Origin: Manis javanica
Lineage: Eukaryota > Chordata > Mammalia > Pholidota > Manidae
Direction of reading: 5' to 3'
NCBI RefSeq assembly: GCF_040802235.1
Contig: NC_133163.1
Coordinates: 38,460,501-38,524,500 of the forward strand
DNA length: 64,000 nucleotides
Below are positions 58,607-64,000 of the stretch, piece after piece. Numbering within the stretch: position 1 is the stretch's first letter; the number at the start of each line of letters is the position of its first letter. The position numbers and the translations under genes were made by a program. Under the pieces are notes generated by a model, which ran no database searches, was not told the DNA's origin, and worked only from the letters and a program-made list of their open reading frames with translations.

Positions 58607-59236
58607 GGTACTCTACAAGAAGATATGTCAAAGAAATAATCAATCCTCCCATGTTTTCTTCCATATGCTACCTGTATAGCTTTTCTTCTTCCTTCCTAAT
58701 TACAACCCTTAAATAGAATTCGTGCCTTATATCGAATTTACCGAGTATCATAATTCCTCCAGGTGGTAAAGATACCTCGAGACAAGTGCTGGGTATAGAA
58801 GCCACAGGGCATAAATCTGCAAAGAAGTAAAAAGCTAACATTTTCAAACAATATGGCTTCTCTCTCACTTACCAACTTTACATTTCCCTGTATGGTCCCG
58901 GAAGATGACTGGTTAGCCAGAGATGGGTAAGATTCCTCAAGGGAGGAACAACCAAAGACAGGCACAGTTGCAGGGGGGCCATCAGGTGAGAAATCGGGGA
59001 ACAACAGTGGTGAAGCTTAGAACCTCACCCCTGTTTTGAGAGAAAGCTTCTGCATCCGTGGATGTTTTATTGCCCTTGTCTAGCTCGGATTAGCACATAG
59101 TCTACAGGCACACACCTGATCATCTACAATTGCTCTCTTACAACACTAAACTATGTTTTCTACCTTTATCTTGCATCTACCTACCACTTCAGCAGTTTAT
59201 TAAAAATAAAAAAAATAATAATAATAAAGGGAGAAA

Positions 59237-59558
59237 TGTGGGATCCACATATAAATCAAGTATAAAAATCAAACGAATATTCATATTTGACCTGATTGTT
59301 TATAGTTCATAATGTGTGATCAAAACCAAAAGTTTCTGTGATGACTGCCCTTGTACTGTTCACCATGTAAGAACTTATTCACTATGTAAGAATTTGTTCA
59401 CCATGTAAGAACTTGTTCGTTATGCTTCAGAAGATTGGAGACTGACGAGAATTAGGCTTGAGATGGATTAATGATTGTGCATTGAGCATTGACCCCCCAT
59501 ACAGAATTTTATTGTTGTTAACAATCATTTGATCAATAAATATGAGAGATGCCCTCTC
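59237..59558 (+). repeat. ERV LTR (U3-R) with triplicated 19-bp unit
   Basis: The LTR begins TGTGGGATCC after the purine tract. It carries three tandem 19-bp units (59361-59379, 59380-59398, 59399-59417; CACCATGTAAGAACTTATT-like). AATAAA is at 59535-59540, and it ends at the poly-A start 59559. It is the counterpart of 1537-1805, which has one unit. Confidence 0.75.
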
Positions 59559-59602
59559 AAAAAAATTAAATAAAATAAAAAATTAAATTAAATTAAATTA
59601 AA

Positions 59603-59677
59603 AAAAAGAATAAAATACCTAGGAATAAACATAACCATGAAAGTGAAAGACCTATACCCTGAAAACGACAAAACATT
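59603..59677 (+). mobile_element. L1-a, resumed for about 60 bp
   Basis: AAAAAGAATAAAAT (59603-59616) is the right copy of the A-rich duplication. ACCTAGGAATAAAC then continues the ORF2 thumb (YLGIN) exactly where L1-a stopped at 50817. L1 similarity ends near 59677 ('gaaaacgacaaaacat'), so most of the L1-a 3' half is missing. Confidence 0.85.
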
Positions 59678-59985
59678 TAACATGAAAAGGAACTTCCATT
59701 TTATTTCTTTACTATCTTGTACTTGCACCTCCTTTGTTACTTAATCACATTTTTAAAAAACCTGTTTTTCAAGGATGTAAGAAAACAGTTTGATAACCTT
59801 ACCTCTCCACTGTACTTGTATGAAGTAATGTTCATTATTTTAAAAAATGTTTGTGCATGTTTCTAAACCTAAGTATCTTTGATACCTTAGAAAAAACATT
59901 TCAATCTACCAGAAGTTAATTTTTTATATATAATCTTTTCCTCATGTCCTCTGGTTAGGTTCTTGTTGTTAAAGAATTACTAATA
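59678..59985. other. No recognised feature
   Basis: Short AT-rich unassigned stretch between L1-a and an ancient minus-strand L1. Confidence 0.35.
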
Positions 59986-62786
59986 TACATAGTAAAATTC
60001 ACGATTTTTAATGTACAGATCCAGGAGTCTGGACAAAGGCACAGTTATGCAATCACCACTGCAATCAAAAACTGAACAGTTCCATCACACCAAAAATGTT
60101 CCTTGGGCTCTTTTACAGTCAACACCTCCCTCCACCCCTAGTTCCTAGCAACCAATGATCTGTTCTCTGTCCCTATAGATTTGCCTTTTCCAGAACTTCT
60201 TGTAAACGGAATCAAGTAGGATGCATCCTTTTGTGTCTGGCTTCTTTCACTCAGCACAAAGCATGTTATTGCACCTATCTGTAGTCCATTATTCCTGGGC
60301 AGTATTCCACTATATGATTATACCACAGTTCATTCAACCCATGACCAGCTGAAGGTATTTAGACTGTTTACAATTTTTCAGTTATGAATGAAACTGTAAA
60401 AAACATCTGCATACAATTTTTGTGTGAATATGAGCTTTCATTTCTCTTGGTTAAATATCAAGGACTACTGGGTCACATGGTCATATGGTAAACGTATGCT
60501 TAACTTTATTAGAAAGTGCCAGTTTTCCAAAGTGACTTGACTGTACCATTCTGAACTCTCACCAGAATGTCTGAAGGTTCCTGTTGTTCTGCATCCTTAT
60601 CGGCTTTTGTTATTGTCAAATTTTTTGTTTTTTTATTTTTGTAGCCATTTTTATAAGGAATAGTGTAATGTCACTATGGTTTCAACTTGCATTTTCCTAA
60701 TAAGATGCTAAGCATCTTTTCATGTATTTATTTGTCATCCACATATTGTGTTTGAAGTGTCTGTTCAAATCTTTTACCCAATTTTTAATTGGTTTGATTA
60801 TTCATTACTAAGTTTTGAGAGTTCTTTATATGTTCAGACCTCTTATCAGGTTTGTATTATGCAGATTTTTTTTCTCCCAGTCTGTGGCTTATCTTTTCAT
60901 TTTCTTAGCAGTGTCTTCCAAAGAATTTTAATGTTGAGGAAGTCAAACTCATCAATATTTTTTTTCTTTTATGGTTTGTGTTTTTTTGTTATAAAAATCT
61001 TCACACAACCCAAGATCACATTTTCTGTTTTCTTCTCCAAGTTTTACAATTTTTGGTTTTATACTTAGTTCTATTATTCACTTGGAATTAATTTTTATAT
61101 ATGATAGGAGGTATGAATCAGGAATGTGTTTTTAACAAATGGATATAAAATCGTATCAGTAACATTTATTGAAGAGTATCCTTTTTCTACTGAAATGCTT
61201 TTGTACCTTTGCTGAAATAAAATTGACCATACATGTATGGATCTACTTTTAAATTCTCTATTCTTTGCCACTGATTTGTGCCCATCTTTTCACAAATAGC
61301 ACATTACACTGTCTTGATTTCTGAAGCTTCATGGTTATTTTTCAAAACTGTTTGGGCTACTCTAGTTCATTTGCATTTCCATATAAACTTAATAACCAGC
61401 ATTGTTAATTTATTCAAAATCCTGTTCAGATTTTTCACTGGGATTGCGTTTAATCTACAGAATAATTTGGGATTAGTTGATATCTTAATGGTACTGGGTC
61501 TTCTAATACATGAAAATTTTAGTTTTCAGCACACAGACCCTGCACATTTTTTGTTACCTATATACCAAAGTAATTTGTTTTTGCTGTTTTCATGTTTTTT
61601 AAAAATTTCAATTTCTAGTTATTCACTGTTAGTATAGAGAAATACTAATACTAATACTAATAACCTTGCTAAACTCATTTATTAGTTCTGGTAGTTATTG
61701 TGCAGATTTTTTGAGATCTTTCTGTGTATAAACTAATTTCATTTGTGAGCAGACATAATCCTTTCCAATCTAAATGTCTATTATTTCCTCTTGTTGCCTC
61801 ACTTCACTGGCTAGGACTCCAGTATGATGTATAGGCAACAATGAGAGCAGTCATCCTTGCTTTATTCCCAATTTGTGGGGAAAATAGTGTGTCACCCTTA
61901 CGTATAATACTAGTTGCAGTTTATCACAGCAGTCCTTTATCAGGTTTAGGAAATTCCCTTCTATCTCTAATTTGAGCAGAGCTTTTATCATGAATGGATG
62001 CTGGGTTTGTCAAATACTCTGCCTATATATGTTGAGATGATACACAGTTTTTCTCCTTTATACTGCCAATATGGTGAATTATATTCCTGGGATAAACCAC
62101 AGTTTTGTCCTAATATATTGTCCTTTTAATGTCCTGTTGGATTCAATTTGCTAATATTTTGTATATGATCATGAGAGATATAGTCTTTGTCTTCTCTTAT
62201 AATTTCACTAAGCTAGTAACTATTCCCTCTTGTGTTTTCATAAAGAACAGAATTAACATTATTCCTTAAGCACTTGCTAGAATTCTCAGTGAAGCCATCT
62301 GGGAACTTAATTTCTTTAGTAAACATACAACTACTCAGATTTTCTATTTCTTCTTGTATTGGTTTTGGAAGTCCATGTCTTTTAGAAAATATATCCATTT
62401 TATCTAAGCTGTCTAGCTTACTGGCAAAAAGTTACAATTTTCCCTTATTATCCTTTTAATTTCTGTAAGGTCTGTAGTTGTATCCCTTACCTTACTAAAT
62501 TTTTTATTCATAATTTTTTTCAGTGAATTATCTTTAGGATATTTTTTAGGCATAAAATCAGTCATTTGCAAATCATGATAATTTTGTAGCCTTTCTTTCT
62601 GGAATCATTATCTCACTTCACTCTCCTGTCTACATTATATCAGAATAGCCCTTCAAGAGCAATGTTAAACAAAACTGTGATATTTTTATGCCTTGCCATC
62701 AAACATAACGTAGCTTTTGGTCTAATAACACACACAAATATACACATCCACTTTTACAAATTAAAGATACAGCCATCTATTTCTTT
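59986..62786 (-). mobile_element. Ancient L1 on the minus strand (3' end to RT domain)
   Basis: On the plus strand the inverted 3' end reads 'atgcaatcaccactgcaatcaaaaactgaacagttccatc' and 'cctagcaaccaatgatctgttctctgtccctatagatttgcctttt' (about 60050-60190), a familiar inverted L1M 3' UTR. Inverted ORF2 follows: C-terminal region about 60400-60640, thumb and connection about 60730-61650, RT about 61750-62600. No minus-strand frame longer than about 60 codons survives, and plus-strand frames here are antisense noise. It was later hit by a hAT-type element at about 62787. Confidence 0.75.
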
Positions 62787-62998
62787 ATGTGGAGCTAGAA
62801 TCAGCAAACTATGTCCCCAGGCCAAATCTGGCCTACTGCCTATTTTTGTATATATAATTTTTGGGGGAAAAAACCCCACACACATTTATTTATGTATTGT
62901 CTCTGGCTACTTTCACCTTACAGTAGCACAGTTAAGTCACTGTGACAAAAGGTCATAGCCAAAAAGCCTAAAATATTTACTATTCAGCCCCTAACCAA
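62787..62998. mobile_element. hAT/MER-type non-autonomous DNA transposon
   Basis: 'aatcagcaaactatgtccccaggccaaatctggcctactgcctatttttgta', 'ttatgtattgtctctggctac' and 'aaaaagcctaaaatatttactattcagcccct' follow the order of the MER elements with CAGGGGTCAGCAAACT-type ends. The right end is degraded. It is inserted in the ancient minus-strand L1, which continues after it. Confidence 0.7.
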
Positions 62999-63400
62999 GA
63001 AACTTTATTTTTCATCAAGAATGGGTGCTGGATTTTATCAAATGTGTAAACTTGGTTTAACTATTAAAATAAATTCACATTTTCCCCTTTAACCTATTTA
63101 AATGGCAAATTATATTGATAGGTTCCTAACTGCCCTGTATCCTAGAATGAATGTACTCAGTCAAGTTGTTTTGTACATGGGATTCTTTTGTCATCTATAA
63201 TTTAGGATTTTTTAGTAATACTTATAAATGAAATTGGTCTAACAATTCTCTTCTCAATATCCGCTAACTATGTAAAAAGAACTAACAAATCCTGCTTTTT
63301 AAGTATTTCTTGATTATCCTTATTATGTTTGGCATCTCCTCTAAATTCTCAGTGCCTGTCAGGCAACTGTCTAAGAACTTAGTCATATCTGGACTGTATT
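62999..63400 (-). mobile_element. Ancient L1 on the minus strand, continuation
   Basis: 'atcaagaatgggtgctggattttatcaaatg' (about 63017-63047) and 'taatacttataaatgaaattggtctaacaattctctt' (about 63215-63250) are inverted L1 RT-domain sequences continuing the element at 59986. The boundary is approximate. Confidence 0.6.
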
Positions 63401-64000
63401 AAAGATATTTAACTTCAGTTCTCCCTCTGCTGCTTCAATACAAGAAAAACCATGTTAAAAGGCTATAACGTATCTTCACATACTACTGTAGTAGATGGGA
63501 GTGTGTTTTATATTAGGCATTAAGTATTTACTAATGTTTCTAACATTTTTTTTCTTGAGCTTACTAATCAGATTCCAAACTTTACATATGGTGAATCTAT
63601 ATTATTCATGTAATTTTAAAAATTCAACTATTACAATACATAATTTCTTTAAGAACCAAATACCAAAGGTAATTTCATAGGTACCGTATTTCAAAAGAAA
63701 AGCAGGGACAGCTTAATTAGTGCAGCTAAAGGGAAATCTGGTTTACAGAATATTACTCAGCATGTCTTATTACACATGATTCAGACACAAAAATCACTAA
63801 TAAGCTATCCTCTGAATAATTCTAGACTGATTCAATAATTATATAGCTATATCACTTTTGGATAAGTTATTTAAATCTGTATGAGTCTAAACTTCTTTAT
63901 CAATGAAATAATAAATTTGATGACTCCTAAAGCCCCTTTAACAAACAGTGAGGGGAGGTTGTAAATACGACCCATTTTCCCTCATTGAGTTGCAAAAAAG
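63401..64000. other. No recognised feature
   Basis: AT-rich sequence to the right edge. No exon, RNA gene or named repeat could be supported. Confidence 0.35.

Larger units (their letters stand above)
57920..59602 (+). mobile_element. Retrocopied ERV envelope/LTR 3' end with poly(A)-type tail
   Basis: In order: leader-like sequence (57920-58055), an open segment with an envelope transmembrane-subunit remnant (58061-58606), non-coding sequence, a purine-rich tract AAAGGGAGAAA, an LTR (59237-59558) with AATAAA 59535-59540, and an A-rich tail to about 59602. U5 and the gag-pol region are absent. The part from 58773 is the longer relative of 1068-1811. A poly(A)-type tail straight after the R end again suggests copying of a polyadenylated ERV mRNA by L1 machinery. 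It lies within the bounds of the L1-b TSD. Confidence 0.75.

Noticed and set aside
60748..61637. Plus-strand frames of 106 and 119 codons
   Set aside because: They are hydrophobic antisense translations of the inverted ancient L1 ORF2.
1..64000. Functional L1 able to move
   Set aside because: Every ORF1 and ORF2 that could be followed has a frameshift, stop, lost start or truncation.

Overview
The window is nuclear DNA of a placental mammal. It is dominated by LINE-1 (L1) retrotransposons of several ages. It also holds HAL1 (ORF1-only LINE), MIR and L2 remnants, MaLR LTRs, MER5A/hAT-type DNA transposon fossils and retroviral LTR material. I saw no Alu, B1/B2, BovB/Bov-tA, equine ERE or carnivore CAN-SINE. 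A laurasiatherian with little recent SINE activity, such as a pangolin, is a reasonable but low-confidence guess.

Layout. 1-9.2 kb: an ancient L1 interrupted by a retrocopied endogenous-retrovirus (ERV) 3' end, a HAL1 interrupted by MER5A, a MaLR LTR and a 5'-truncated L1 (5805-7913). 9.2-20.3 kb: an old L1 interrupted by an 8.95-kb composite of two L1s that shares a single perfect 17-bp target-site duplication (TSD). 20.6-21.3 kb: a probable solitary LTR. 22.1-23.0 kb: a CpG island with a plausible minus-strand first coding exon. 23-38 kb: mostly unrecognised sequence with small old repeats and one minus-strand L1. 38.9-43.1 kb: two phase-compatible minus-strand coding-exon candidates, probably the 3' end of a host gene whose other exons lie beyond 64 kb. 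44.5-59.7 kb: nested young L1s. L1-a (46383-50817, resuming at 59617) was hit by L1-b (50818-57755). L1-b has tandem promoter monomers in its 5' UTR, and an ERV envelope/LTR retrocopy lies between its tail and the resumption of L1-a. 60-63.4 kb: an ancient minus-strand L1 with a hAT-type insertion.

No L1 here is intact. Each ORF1 or ORF2 that can be followed carries frameshifts, stops or truncation, so the elements look immobile, though L1 activity clearly shaped the locus. The most unusual structures are the composite, shared-TSD insertions (L1+L1 at 11165-20119; L1+ERV at 50818-59602), the poly(A)-tailed ERV retrocopies and the tandem-monomer promoter of L1-b. I found no CRISPR array, tRNA, rRNA or prokaryote-type system. 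Family names rest on recognition by eye, without a database search.
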